DNA from: Myxococcales bacterium | GTDB taxonomy: Bacteria > Myxococcota_A > Bradymonadia > UBA7976 > UBA1532 | DNA length: 64,000 bases | Assembly (NCBI GenBank): GCA_020633465.1 | Contig: JACKDN010000012.1 | Coordinates: 62,001-126,000 of the forward strand | Direction of reading: 5' to 3' | In this document: positions 1-9,232 of the stretch, piece after piece | Layout: each line of letters begins with the position of its first letter | Position numbering within the stretch: position 1 is the first letter of the stretch | The notes under the pieces: model-generated | What the model saw: the letters and a program-made list of their open reading frames with translations, nothing else | Told to the model about the DNA's origin: nothing | Databases searched by the model: none | Program-made: the position numbers and the translations under genes

Positions 1-501
1 GCCCGCAGCGGGCGGCGGCGCGCGCGCGTGGCGGGTGCCGGCCCATCCGGGCGCGGGGGCGCGGCGCTCGGCAGGCGCCGCGGCGGCCCTCGGGTGCGGT
101 GGGCGCCTCGACCGGGATCACCGGCGCGTCGTCGGTCGCCACGTAGACCGCGCCGCCGCCGACCGCGCCCAACCCCAAGAGCGTCCAGAGCGCCGGCGCC
201 CAGGCCAGCTTCGCGGCGCTGGCCGCGGCGCTCCCGCCCTGGCGGCGAGGCCCGCGCCCGCGCTGGCGCCGACCCTGCCGGTGGTCGCCGCCACCCTGGC
301 CCCGCCCGCGGCCCCTGGCGCCGCCACCTCGGCGGCCGCGCGCGCGCCCTCGACGGCGGCCTGCGTGGCCACCGCGGCGCCGACCGTCGCGCCCACGCGC
401 GCCAGCACCCGCGTCCGGGCGGCGGCGGGCGCGGGCGGCGCGGCCCGCTCGGCGGCCAGCAGGGCCTCCATCTCGGGGTCGTCCCAGGTGGGCTCGCTCA
501 T
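1..501 (-). CDS. Anti-sigma-like single-pass membrane protein (partial, one frameshift)
   Basis: The ATG overlaps the stop of the upstream ECF sigma gene as ATGA, so the two are translationally coupled. The N-terminus (MSEPTWDDPEMEALLAAERA) is acidic, followed by an Ala/Val-rich stretch. Near 231-240 the frame turns into Arg/Pro-rich nonsense, while the frame one base over continues into a clear membrane segment (WAPALWTLLGLGAVGGG, about 145-200) and an acidic TDDAPVIPVEAPT. One G missing from the G-run there would join the two parts. No stop is reached before the window edge, so the C-terminus is cut off. A short cytosolic N-terminus plus one helix directly downstream of an ECF sigma is the usual arrangement of an anti-sigma factor, but no zinc-binding anti-sigma motif is visible, so the role is inferred from context. 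Confidence 0.55.
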
Positions 502-1055
502 CGGACCCCCTCCACGAAGCGGCGGCGCCGGACGGCCGCCGCGAACGTCTGCCGCGCGACGCGCAGCCTCGAATAGACGGTGTTGAGCGGCAGGCCGAGC
601 GCCTCGGCGATGGCCGGGCACGGCTCGCCGTCCAGCGCGCTCATCACGAAGATCACCCGCTTCTCGAGGTCGAGCGCCTCGAGCGCGGCCTGCACCTCGG
701 CCCGCGCCTCGCGCGCCTCGACCACCCGGTCCGGCGCCGGCCCCGGATCGGCCACGGCGGCCAGGTCCGGCGCGCCCAGCCGCTCGCGGTGGTGGCGCGC
801 CCGCCGGCGCTCGTCCGCGGCCACCCGGTAGGCGATGCCGGTCAGCCAGGGGCGCACCGGTCGCGACGCGTCGAAGTCGGTCCGCAGCTTGCGGTGCACG
901 ACCACGAACACCTCGTGGGCCGCGTCCTCGAGGTCGCGCGCCGCGACGCCCAGCCGCCGCAGCGTGTGCCACACGTGATCGAAGTGCGCGTCGTACACCG
1001 CGCGAAAGGGCGGCGGCGCCGTGACGTCGGGCAGCGAGGGGGCGGGCGCGGTCAT
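498..1055 (-). CDS. ECF-type RNA polymerase sigma factor
   Basis: 185 residues, the usual ECF size. Region 2 is visible in FRAVYDAHFDHVWHTLRRLG, DLEDAAHEVFVVVHRKL and RPWLTGIAYRVAADERRR (residues 17-85); region 4 in EALDLEKRVIFVMSALDGEP and IAEALGLPLNTVYSRLRVAR (126-169), the helix-turn-helix that reads the -35 element. An Ala/Pro/Glu-rich linker separates them. It would direct core RNA polymerase to a small regulon. It lies 43 bp after a secreted-protein gene on the same strand and overlaps an anti-sigma-like membrane gene, suggesting that an envelope signal releases it. ATG 1055 is chosen; an in-frame ATG at 1064 adds MGA, and neither has a strong ribosome-binding site. Confidence 0.92.
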   Translation of the reverse strand: MTAPAPSLPDVTAPPPFRAVYDAHFDHVWHTLRRLGVAARDLEDAAHEVFVVVHRKLRTDFDASRPVRPWLTGIAYRVAADERRRARHHRERLGAPDLAAVADPGPAPDRVVEAREARAEVQAALEALDLEKRVIFVMSALDGEPCPAIAEALGLPLNTVYSRLRVARQTFAAAVRRRRFVEGVR

Positions 1056-1098
1056 CGCCCCCATTTTGGGGATGGGGCGCCGCGTCCGTCGGATTTTC

Positions 1099-1985
1099 TC
1101 AGCGCGGGGCCCCGATGCCCAGCACGAGCCCCGCAGCGGCGCCCACCGTGTCGGCCGTCCACGCGACGGTGTCGTCCACCCGCAGCCGGGTGGCGTTGAG
1201 ATCGGCGGTGAGCTCGGCGAACAGGGCCAGGTGCACGCGCCCGAGGCGCCAGCCGTAGCCGCCGCGCGCGCCGGCCGCCACCACCGGCAGGGTGAGATCC
1301 TCCGTCGCGTCGAAGCCGGCGGCGCCCGCGTGGCGCGCGCCCCCGCGCAGCAGGGCGCAGGCCGCCCAGCCGCCCGGACGCCAACAGCCGCGCAGGCCGA
1401 CGGTGGTGCGGCCCACCTCGATGGTGCCCCCGCGATGGTCGGTGGCGGTGGCCAGGTCGTACCGCGCGTCGAGCCCGACGCCCCAGGCGCCCCAGCCCAG
1501 CAGCGCGTCGAGCCCGAAGCCGCCGGTGAGGCTGGGCCCCGCGCCCACGACGCCGGCGCCGGTCGCGCCCACCGCCCAGTCCAGCGGCGCCGCCGGGCGG
1601 GCTCGGCGGCGGGCGGCGGCGGCGGCTCGGGCGGCGGCGCGACGAGCGGATCGACCAGGAAGGCCACCTGCAGGGCCACCGCGTTCATCAGCTCGGCGCA
1701 GTCCCCCTGCGGCGCGCGCAGGCGCCGCGAGCCCCGCGCGCGCCCGTTCTGCACCAGGCGCACGAACGCCTCGAGGCCCGCGCCGGGGGCCTCGGCCACG
1801 CGCACGACGACGCGGCGCTCCGCGTCGGCGGTCACCCCCGGGCGGCCGAGGTGCCGGGCCACCGCGGCCGTCACCGCCTCGACGCCGGGGCAGGACGGCG
1901 GCGCCTCGACGATCTCGAGGCGCACGGGCCGCGCCGCCGCGAGGGCGGGCAGCAGCAGGCAGACGAGCAGGGCGGCGCGGCGCAT
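1099..1985 (-). CDS. Exported protein, possible outer-membrane or periplasmic (one frameshift)
   Basis: The N-terminus is a signal peptide (MRRAALLVCLLLPALAAARP), followed by a compact domain with paired cysteines (PPSCPGVEAV and PQGDCAELMNAVALQVAFL) and a Pro-rich linker. After the linker the frame breaks at about 1594-1603 (plus-strand ccgggcggg). The neighbouring frame then encodes a Gly/Ala-rich region of alternating residues ending GAAAGLVLGIGAPR, which has the look of outer-membrane beta strands. The 887-base length becomes 888 (295 codons) if one base is restored. It is the first gene of the set with the sigma factor and anti-sigma-like protein, a gene order I know from Myxococcota. 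The function is unknown; it could supply or sense the envelope signal. Confidence 0.6.
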
Positions 1986-2113
1986 GCGCCGGATTCAACA
2001 TCGAACGGGGCCTCCGGCAAAAGCGCGACTTTTCTCGACGGACGCGGCGCCCTGCGCCCAACAGGGGAGTGAGACCGGGCCGCGACACGGCGAGGGCCCG
2101 GAGGAGGACTCCG

Positions 2114-3868
2114 ATGACGCGATGGATGCAGGTGGTGGGCACGCTGGCGCTGGGGATGAGCCTGGCGGGCTGTCCGCTGGACGCCGACGAGCAGGTGGCG
2201 CGCAACGGCGACGCCGGTGGCGACGACGCTGGCCCCGGCGGGCTGGACGGCTCGGTCGGGCCGGATGACGACGCGGCGCCGGCGCCGGCCTGCGTCGACG
2301 ACGCGGACTGCCCCGCGGGGCAGGCGTGCGCGGCGGGCGCCTGCGTCGAGTCGCCCGACGAGCGGCTGTGCGACGGGCTCGACGAGGACGGCGACGGGCG
2401 GATCGACGAGGGGCTCGACTGCCCCGGCCCGGGCGGCTGCGGCGACGGCTGCCCGCCCAACTCGATCTGCGTCGAGGACGCCTGTCGGCTGGTGTGCAGC
2501 GAGGACGCGCACTGCGACGCGGGCGACGTGTGCGTGGACGGCGTGTGCGGGCCCGGCCAGCGCGCCGAGGTGTGCAACGGCCTCGACGACGACGGCGACG
2601 GGCAGGTCGACGAGGGGCTGAACTGCGGACAGCCCGGCTGCGCCGACGACGCCGCCTGTCCGCCGAACGCGGCCTGCATCGACGGTGAGTGCGTCGTCGC
2701 CTGCGCCGCCGACGCCGACTGCGCCGATCCCGGCGACGTGTGCATCAACGGGCTGTGCACGCCGCGCCCGTGCGCGGGCATCGACATGGACGGCGACGGC
2801 GCCGACGGGTGCAGCGACTGCGACGACCGCGATCCCACCGTCGGCCCGCAGGGCGTCGAGACCTGCGACGGCCGCGACGAGGACTGCGACGGGCGGATCG
2901 ACGAGGGCGTCTGCGGCGTCGACGACTGCAACGGGCAGGACGACGACGGCGACGGCGTCGTCGACGAGGACTGCATGCAGTGCGACGCCGAGCGGGCCTG
3001 TCCGCCGAACGCGGTGTGCCGCGCCGGGCGCTGCCTGCTGGTGTGCGGCGCCGACGAGCACTGCCCGCCGGGCGATCGGTGCGTCGATCAGGTGTGCACG
3101 CCCGACGCCTGCGGCGCGCCCGAGGTGTGCAACGGGCAGGACGACGACTGCGACGGCCGGGTGGACGAGGGCGCCTGCCAGCCGAACGCTTGCATGGCCG
3201 ACGCCGACTGCCCGGCCGGCCTGCGCTGCGTGGCCGGCCTGTGCGCCGTGCCCGGCATCGACGACTGCAACGGCCTCGACGACGACGGCGACGGCCTGGT
3301 GGACGAGGACTGCAGCGACGCCTGCGGCGGCGTGCGCTGCGCGCCCGGCGAGGCCTGCGTGAACGGCGAGTGCGTCGCGGCGTGCAACGCCGATCTCGAC
3401 TGCGCGGCCGGCGAGGTGTGCTTCGCGGGGCAGTGCATCCCGGGCATGTGCGCCGCCGACCTCGACGGCGACGGCGCGAACGCCTGCGCCGACTGCGACG
3501 ACGCCGATCCGCTGCGCTCGCCCGATCTGCCCGAGATCTGCGACGACGGCGTCGACAACGACTGCAACGGCGCGGTGGACGACTGCGCGGCCTGCCCGCC
3601 GGGCCTGGATCCCATCCCCGACCAGGGCGCCTGCCTGCAGGACGACGCGATCTGCTTCCGCACGGCCGACGGCCAGTGGTGCACCGGCCCCTGCATCGAC
3701 GCGAACGGCGACGGCCAGTGCGACCCCTTCTGTCGCGACGACGCCGACTGCCCGCCCGACGCCGGCTGCGTGCAGAACGTGTGCGCCCAGCTCGGTGAGG
3801 CCGCGGGCGAGCGCTGCGGCAACGGCCTCGACGACGACCTCGACGGCCTCGTCGACGAGGGCTGCTGA
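2114..3868 (+). CDS. MopE-like Asp/Cys-rich repeat lipoprotein
   Basis: 584 residues from an ATG preceded by GGAGGAGG (about 2100-2107). The signal peptide MTRWMQVVGTLALGMSLAGC ends in a lipobox (LAGC), so the protein is lipid-anchored. After an Asp/Gly linker it alternates two modules: 'CNGLDDDGDGxVDEG' acidic loops (about ten, for example at 2575, 2929 and 3130) and short Cys-rich modules of the pattern CxxDxDCPxGxxCxxGxC. The acidic loops resemble the calcium-binding repeats of MopE-type proteins; the Cys modules are probably disulphide-bonded in the envelope or on the cell surface. There is no catalytic domain, so a structural or adhesive role is inferred. It is transcribed divergently from the sigma-factor set and is the first of four exported proteins in a row. 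Confidence 0.85.
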   Translation: MTRWMQVVGTLALGMSLAGCPLDADEQVARNGDAGGDDAGPGGLDGSVGPDDDAAPAPACVDDADCPAGQACAAGACVESPDERLCDGLDEDGDGRIDEGLDCPGPGGCGDGCPPNSICVEDACRLVCSEDAHCDAGDVCVDGVCGPGQRAEVCNGLDDDGDGQVDEGLNCGQPGCADDAACPPNAACIDGECVVACAADADCADPGDVCINGLCTPRPCAGIDMDGDGADGCSDCDDRDPTVGPQGVETCDGRDEDCDGRIDEGVCGVDDCNGQDDDGDGVVDEDCMQCDAERACPPNAVCRAGRCLLVCGADEHCPPGDRCVDQVCTPDACGAPEVCNGQDDDCDGRVDEGACQPNACMADADCPAGLRCVAGLCAVPGIDDCNGLDDDGDGLVDEDCSDACGGVRCAPGEACVNGECVAACNADLDCAAGEVCFAGQCIPGMCAADLDGDGANACADCDDADPLRSPDLPEICDDGVDNDCNGAVDDCAACPPGLDPIPDQGACLQDDAICFRTADGQWCTGPCIDANGDGQCDPFCRDDADCPPDAGCVQNVCAQLGEAAGERCGNGLDDDLDGLVDEGC

Positions 3869-3895
3869 ATCGCCCGCGCCGTCTTGCCTCCCCCG

Positions 3896-3925
3896 CCGCC
3901 GCCGCGTTGAATAGCGCGGCGGCGG
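3896..3925. terminator. Perfect 11-bp G+C hairpin between lipoprotein genes
   Basis: CCGCCGCCGCG at 3896-3906 pairs perfectly with CGCGGCGGCGG at 3915-3925 around an 8-nt loop. It sits 28 bp after the stop at 3868 and 41 bp before the next ATG. There is no T-run, so intrinsic termination is not certain; it could also stabilise a 3' end. Confidence 0.5.
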
Positions 3926-3966
3926 TGCCCGTCGGGCGCGCCGCCCAACCGACCGGGGGAGAACTC

Positions 3967-4683
3967 ATGCGCTGGAAGCTGGCCCTCGCGGGCCTGACGA
4001 CGATCACCCTCGTGGTGGCCTGCGACGACGACGGCGACAGCGCGGGCGGCAGCCCGACCGTCGAGTCCGGGGTGCCACCCGCCAAGACCATCGACAGCCT
4101 GACCGACGCCGAGGGCGCGCAGCTCTGCGACGCCTACGCCGCGGCCGCGTCCCGCGTGGTGACGCCCGCGCAGGCCTGCACCCTGGCCGGCCTGCTCTTC
4201 GCCGAGACGCCCGCCGACTGCCAGCAGTTCGCCCAGCTCTGCCGGCAGAACCCCGACGCCCTCGGCGGCGGTGACGACGGCGGCGATGACCCCGAGATGG
4301 ACGACTGCCCGTTCCGCGCCGCCGCCGACCGCGAGAAGTGCACGGCGTCGATCGACGAGATCGAGACCTGCTTCAACGCCACGTTGGCCAACGCCCGCAC
4401 GCTGGTGTCGGGCCTGTCGTGCAGCAACGCGGGCGGCGGCGAGAGCATCAGCGACCGGCTGGGCGCGGCCTTCGGCGGGACCGACATCGAGAGCCTCGAA
4501 GAGGTGCCCAGCGAGTGCGCGACGGTGCAGGCCAAGTGTCCCGAGCTGTTCCGCAACGCCGAGCCCGCGCCCGGCGGCCCGGACGCGGGGCCCGGCGGCG
4601 GGGACGACGACATGGGCGCCCCCGCCGCGGACATGGGTGTGCCCGAGCCGGACGCCGCGCCCGCCGCCGACGCGGGGGCCTGA
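3967..4683 (+). CDS. Small Cys-rich lipoprotein of unknown function
   Basis: 238 residues; the ATG at 3967 follows GGGGGAGAA at ideal spacing. MRWKLALAGLTTITLVVAC is a lipoprotein signal peptide. The mature part has an acidic linker, then an alpha-helical domain with regularly placed cysteines (QLCDAYAAAASRVV, QACTLAGLLF, DCQQFAQLCRQ, DDCPFRAAADREKCTASIDE, ETCFNATLAN, SECATVQAKCPEL), suggesting a disulphide-stapled helical fold. The last 45 residues are a low-complexity Pro/Gly/Asp/Ala tail. I do not recognise the family. It lies between two large exported repeat proteins on the same strand and may belong to the same surface assembly; that is inference from position only. Confidence 0.8.
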   Translation: MRWKLALAGLTTITLVVACDDDGDSAGGSPTVESGVPPAKTIDSLTDAEGAQLCDAYAAAASRVVTPAQACTLAGLLFAETPADCQQFAQLCRQNPDALGGGDDGGDDPEMDDCPFRAAADREKCTASIDEIETCFNATLANARTLVSGLSCSNAGGGESISDRLGAAFGGTDIESLEEVPSECATVQAKCPELFRNAEPAPGGPDAGPGGGDDDMGAPAADMGVPEPDAAPAADAGA

Positions 4684-4803
4684 TCACGCCCGCGAGCGCG
4701 CCCCGGTAGCCGGCCGCGCCCCCCGACGCGCGCCGTCCCATCGTGCTGCTGTCGGGCACCCCCCTGCTTTGGTAGGCTCCCGGTGACTTGGGGGAGTCAC
4801 CAC

Positions 4804-7800
4804 ATGCGTCGCGTCTTCTGTCTCGTTCTCCTGCTGCCCGCTTGCGTCCCCGAGGGGACCGGGCGGGACGGTGATCCCGACGCGGCCGCGGCCTGTGTGC
4901 CCGGTCGGGCCGAAGCCTGCGCCTGCGCGGACGGGCGCACCGGCAGCCAGATCTGCGGGGACGACGGGCGCTTCGGCGCCTGCGCGTGCGCCCCGGGCCC
5001 GGCCGATGGCGGGCCGCGCGAGGACGCCGCGCGGCCCGGCGACGCGGCGATCGACGGCGACGCGGCGATCGGCGGCGACGCGCGGGCGCCGGACGACGGC
5101 GGCGCGGCCTGCCCGGCCGGCTCGACCGAGACGCGCCCCTGCGGTGAGACCGGCGGCGGCACGGCCACGCGCGTGTGCGCGGGCGGCGTCTGGGGCCCGT
5201 GGGGTGAGTGCGAGGGTGGCGACTGCGTCGACGGCGCGGCCCAGACCGAGGCCTGCGGCCGGGACGGCGAAGGGCGCCGCACCCGCACCTGCGCGGCGGG
5301 CGCGTGGACGCCCTTCGGGGCCTGCGAGGGCGAGGCGGCCTGCGCGGACGGGGCCCGCGAGTCCGAGCCGTGCGGCGCGACCGGTGAGGGCACCCGCGGC
5401 CGCATCTGCGCGGACGGCGCGTGGGGTGCGTGGGGCGCCTGTGACGATCCCACCGTCGCGTGCGAGCCCAGCGCCCTCGAGCAGGTGCCCTGCGGGCTCA
5501 ACCGCCGCGGCCTCCAGGAGCGCAGCTGCGGCGAGGACGGCGTCTGGGGGCGCTTCGGCGACTGCGACGATCCCGACGCCTGCGTCGACGATCACGCCGC
5601 GCGCCGCGACTGCGGTCTGAACGGCGGCGGGGCCGAGCGGCGCACCTGCGTCGAGGGCGCCTGGACGGCCTGGTCGGCCTGCGAGGATCCCGACGTGTGC
5701 GTCGTCGGCGGCGAGCAGATCGAGGCCTGCGGCGCGGGCGACCGGGGCACGCGACGGCGGACGTGCCTCGCCGGGCAGTGGGCGGCGTGGTCGGCCTGCG
5801 CGGGCGACGAGCCCGAGTGCGCGGGCGAGGCCGTCGACACCGAGGCGTGCGGCCGCGACGACCGCGGGCAGCGCAGCCGGCGCTGCGTCGAGGGCACCTG
5901 GACGCCCTTCGGGCCCTGCGTCGGCGCCTGCCCGGATCCCGCGTCGCCCGACTGCAGCCCCGCCCGCGCCGAGGTGTGCAACGGCATCGACGACGATCAG
6001 GACGGGCAGGCCGACGAGGGGCTGATCGGCGAGGGGCCCGCCGACGATCCCATCACGCCCTTCGAGCAGGCCGTCGGCGAGGCCGTCGACCGGGGCGTGC
6101 AGTGGATCCGCGACGCCGAGGACGGCGGCGGCCGCTACCGGTCGAGCGACGCGCGCCACAACTTCCTGGCGGTGCTGGTGATGCTGGGCCAGCGCAGCCG
6201 GATCTCGCGGGGCCCGGCGGTCGGCTTCGTCGGCTTGCCCCCGGCCGATCGGGCGATGGTGCGGCGGCTGCTGGCCCAGGCCATCGACAACGATCCGGCC
6301 GCGACGATCAACGGCACGCCGTACACCTACAGCTCGGGCGGCACGCTGGCGGCGCTGACCGCCTACCTGGCCACCGGGGGCCCCGAGGACGTGGGCGCGC
6401 GGTTCGGCGCGTCCGTCGCCGCGGCGAACCTGACCGCGAACCTGCTGCGCACGCAGGGCGACGTGGCGCCCGGCAACCAGGGCGGCTGGAACTACGGCCT
6501 GCCGGGCGCGCGAGGCGACCTCTCCACGACGCACTACGGTGCGATGGGGCTGGCGGCGGTGGGCGGTCACGAGGACGCGCTGCGGGCCATGCAGCCCTTC
6601 CTCACCTCGGTCATCCGCCCCGACGGCGGCATGGGCTACAACGCGGGCTCGGACCCGAGCTCGTCGATGACGGCCGTGGGGCTGTGGCTGCTGCGCACCA
6701 GCGAGGTGGCCGCCGACGACCCACGCGTGCTGGGCGCCGTCGACTGGCTGGCCGAGCACTACCGGTACGACGACATGGTGGGCGGCTTCCGGCCCACCTC
6801 GACCTACATCTACCTGTGGTACCTGACCAAGGCGCTGGCGGTGAGCGTCGCGCCCGACGATCCCCGCTTCATCGGCCGCGATCCGGCCGCGCTGGGCTAT
6901 CCCGAGACGCCGGCGGGTCACTACTTCGACGTGGCCTATACGCTGCTGCAGTGGCAGGACCCGGAGGGCGCCTGGGGCACCGGCCACGGCGGCTCGCCCG
7001 CGCCGGGCTGGACGGCCGAGTCGTCCCACGCCTTCGCGCTGCTGACCCTGATGCAGGCCCTCGTCGAGCTGGGCCCGGCCGGCGTCGCGCCCGGCGCCTT
7101 CCACCCGGCGTGCGCCGACGGGGTGGACAACGACGCCGACGGCCGCGTGGACGCCGACGATCCGGACTGCCTGCTGCCCTGCGGCGTCACCGAGCGCGGG
7201 CGCGACGTCTGCGCGAACGGCCTGGACGACGACGGGGACGGCTTCGTCGACTATCCCGACGATCCCGGCTGCCTCGACGACACCGGGGCGGCCGAGGACG
7301 CCGGCGCGTGCGACAACGGCGAGGACGACGACGGCGACGGGCGCGTCGACTGGCCGGCCGATCCCGGCTGCGCCACCGCGCGGGACCGCGACGAGGGCGA
7401 CGAGGCGGACAGCGCCTGCGCGAACGGCGTGGACGACGACGGCGACGGCGCGATCGACTGGCCCGACGACCTCGAGTGCGCGTCGGCCGCGGCCGATCGC
7501 GAGGACGCCGCCTGCCCGGGGGTCGAGCCGCGGGTCGGGCCGGGCCAGTACGTCGTGCGCGGGACGCTCGACGGCGCCGACGACGTGCTGAGCTGGCGCT
7601 GCGGCGGCGAGGGCGCCGCCGAGCGCGTCTACCCGATCCTGCTCGACGGCCCGGCGACCCTCGTCGCGACGCTGGCCGACGGCGACGACGAGAACCCGCC
7701 CGCGCTCGGCCTGCAGGTGGGCTGCGACGTCGACGCGTCCGTACCGCCGGCCACCTGCTCGCCAGGCGGCGACGCGGCGCCCAGCCTTCGCCTGGACGCG

Positions 7801-9117
7801 GCCGGCACCGTGCTGCTGGTGGTCGGCGGCGCCGGTGACTTCGAGATCCACCTCGACGTCCGCCGCCACCGCCCCACGTGTCTCAACGGGCTCGACGACG
7901 ACGAGGACGGGCGCGTGGACTGGCCCGAGGATCCCGGCTGCCGCACGGCCGAGGGGGCCAGCGAAGACGATCCGGCCGAGGCGCCCGCGTGCGCGAACGG
8001 CGAGGACGACGACGGGGACGGGCGGGTGGACTGGCCGGCGGATCCCGGCTGCGCGGGAGCCGGCGACGGCGACGAGGAGGATCCGGCCGCGGCGCCCGTG
8101 TGCAGCAACGGCGCGGACGACGACCGGGACGGGCGGGTGGACTGGCCGGCGGATCCCGGCTGCGCCTACGCCGCCGACCCCAACGAGGCCGACGAGGGGC
8201 TGCGGGCCTGCGCGAACGGGGAGGACGACGACGCGGACGGGCGGGTGGACTGGCCGGACGATCCGCAGTGCGCGGCGGCGTCGGACGACGACGAGAGCGG
8301 CGGGCTGTTCGCCGTCCGGTGCCGCGACGGGGTGGACAACGACCTCGACGGGCTCGTCGACTTCGCCGATCCGGGGTGCGCGGACGCGCGGGACGACGAC
8401 GAGACGGATCCGCCGGCGCCGCCCGGGTGCGCGAACGGCGTGGACGACGACGGGGACGGGCGCGTCGACTGGCCCGAGGACGAGGGCTGCGGGGCGGCCG
8501 GCGACGTGTGCGAGCAGGCCGGCCACGCGGTGTGCGACGGCGCCTGCGTGGACGTGATGGCCGACGCCACGCGCTGCGGCGCCTGCGACGTGGTGTGTGA
8601 CGAGGGCGTCGAGTGCATCGAGGGATCGTGCGGCGGGCTGTATCGCTTCGAGGGCGTGCGGTTGGAGGTGCCCGACGACGACCTCGCGGGCTGGCGGCGC
8701 TGCCACGCGGATCTCTACAGCGAGGGGAACACGGCGGTGTCCGCGCTGGTCGAGGCCTGCGGCGGCGACTACGTGATGCTGGGGTGCCGGCGGTTGGGCG
8801 CGGCGACGTGGGACGTCCTGGCGATGGGCGAGCGCGACGAGGTGTTCACCGACACGGGCGCCGGTCAGGCGAACGCGGCGAGGACGCACACGCACAACGG
8901 CGTCGAGTGGTACTTCAGCGCCGAGTGGAGCATCGGCTTCGCGCCCGAGGGCCAGGTGGTCAACCGCAACAGCTGCGACGTGGAGAGGGGGCGGCCCGCG
9001 GAGCGGCTCTGCTGGCACACGGGCGGCGACCGGCTCAACCCGGGCTATCGCTGCGGCGCGTGGACGGGCGCCGACGGTCAGGGGACCTACGAGCGGGCGG
9101 CCTGGACCAGCCCCTGA
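4804..9117 (+). CDS. Giant lipoprotein: TSP1-like repeats, alpha-toroid domain, Asp-rich loops
   Basis: 1437 residues from the ATG after GGGGAG (4791-4796). The signal peptide is short (MRRVFCLVLLLPAC). Order of parts: linker to about residue 100; seven ~37-residue thrombospondin-1-like repeats (pattern CxxGxxExxxCG...RxRxCxxGxWxxWxxC) to about 380; one CNGIDDDQDGQADEG loop; an alpha/alpha-toroid domain of the squalene-cyclase/prenyltransferase fold (about 415-757, with QGGWNYG, PDGGMGYN and EGAWGTGHGG); at least eight 'CANGxDDDGDGRVDWPxDPGC' acidic loops (about 769-1230) with a beta domain between them; and a C-terminal Cys/Trp domain (about 1278-1437, MLGCRRLG, IGFAPEGQVV, RLCWHTGGDRLNPGYRCG) that I recall ending many otherwise unrelated bacterial surface proteins. 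The toroid lacks the DxDD acid motif, so cyclase activity is unlikely. A surface adhesin or scaffold is inferred. Confidence 0.88.
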   Translation: MRRVFCLVLLLPACVPEGTGRDGDPDAAAACVPGRAEACACADGRTGSQICGDDGRFGACACAPGPADGGPREDAARPGDAAIDGDAAIGGDARAPDDGGAACPAGSTETRPCGETGGGTATRVCAGGVWGPWGECEGGDCVDGAAQTEACGRDGEGRRTRTCAAGAWTPFGACEGEAACADGARESEPCGATGEGTRGRICADGAWGAWGACDDPTVACEPSALEQVPCGLNRRGLQERSCGEDGVWGRFGDCDDPDACVDDHAARRDCGLNGGGAERRTCVEGAWTAWSACEDPDVCVVGGEQIEACGAGDRGTRRRTCLAGQWAAWSACAGDEPECAGEAVDTEACGRDDRGQRSRRCVEGTWTPFGPCVGACPDPASPDCSPARAEVCNGIDDDQDGQADEGLIGEGPADDPITPFEQAVGEAVDRGVQWIRDAEDGGGRYRSSDARHNFLAVLVMLGQRSRISRGPAVGFVGLPPADRAMVRRLLAQAIDNDPAATINGTPYTYSSGGTLAALTAYLATGGPEDVGARFGASVAAANLTANLLRTQGDVAPGNQGGWNYGLPGARGDLSTTHYGAMGLAAVGGHEDALRAMQPFLTSVIRPDGGMGYNAGSDPSSSMTAVGLWLLRTSEVAADDPRVLGAVDWLAEHYRYDDMVGGFRPTSTYIYLWYLTKALAVSVAPDDPRFIGRDPAALGYPETPAGHYFDVAYTLLQWQDPEGAWGTGHGGSPAPGWTAESSHAFALLTLMQALVELGPAGVAPGAFHPACADGVDNDADGRVDADDPDCLLPCGVTERGRDVCANGLDDDGDGFVDYPDDPGCLDDTGAAEDAGACDNGEDDDGDGRVDWPADPGCATARDRDEGDEADSACANGVDDDGDGAIDWPDDLECASAAADREDAACPGVEPRVGPGQYVVRGTLDGADDVLSWRCGGEGAAERVYPILLDGPATLVATLADGDDENPPALGLQVGCDVDASVPPATCSPGGDAAPSLRLDAAGTVLLVVGGAGDFEIHLDVRRHRPTCLNGLDDDEDGRVDWPEDPGCRTAEGASEDDPAEAPACANGEDDDGDGRVDWPADPGCAGAGDGDEEDPAAAPVCSNGADDDRDGRVDWPADPGCAYAADPNEADEGLRACANGEDDDADGRVDWPDDPQCAAASDDDESGGLFAVRCRDGVDNDLDGLVDFADPGCADARDDDETDPPAPPGCANGVDDDGDGRVDWPEDEGCGAAGDVCEQAGHAVCDGACVDVMADATRCGACDVVCDEGVECIEGSCGGLYRFEGVRLEVPDDDLAGWRRCHADLYSEGNTAVSALVEACGGDYVMLGCRRLGAATWDVLAMGERDEVFTDTGAGQANAARTHTHNGVEWYFSAEWSIGFAPEGQVVNRNSCDVERGRPAERLCWHTGGDRLNPGYRCGAWTGADGQGTYERAAWTSP

Positions 9118-9232
9118 CGCTCGCGGGCTCGGGCGCGGCGGGCGAGATGGGACGAAGGCGGGCGAGGGATCTGCGCCTTCGAAGGCATGTTCATCAATGA
9201 AGTCGGCTGGTTGTCGATCTTTCGTCGAGAAA

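Noticed and set aside
4684..9018. A 1444-codon open frame on the minus strand opposite the large lipoprotein
   Set aside because: It is a mirror of the acidic/Cys-rich coding frame in G+C-rich DNA; it is Val/Ala/Arg/His-rich low-complexity sequence with no domain, no start signal and no ribosome-binding site.
4804..9117. Active squalene-hopene cyclase or prenyltransferase
   Set aside because: The toroid domain has no DxDD motif and no zinc ligands, and the protein is exported; only the fold is shared.
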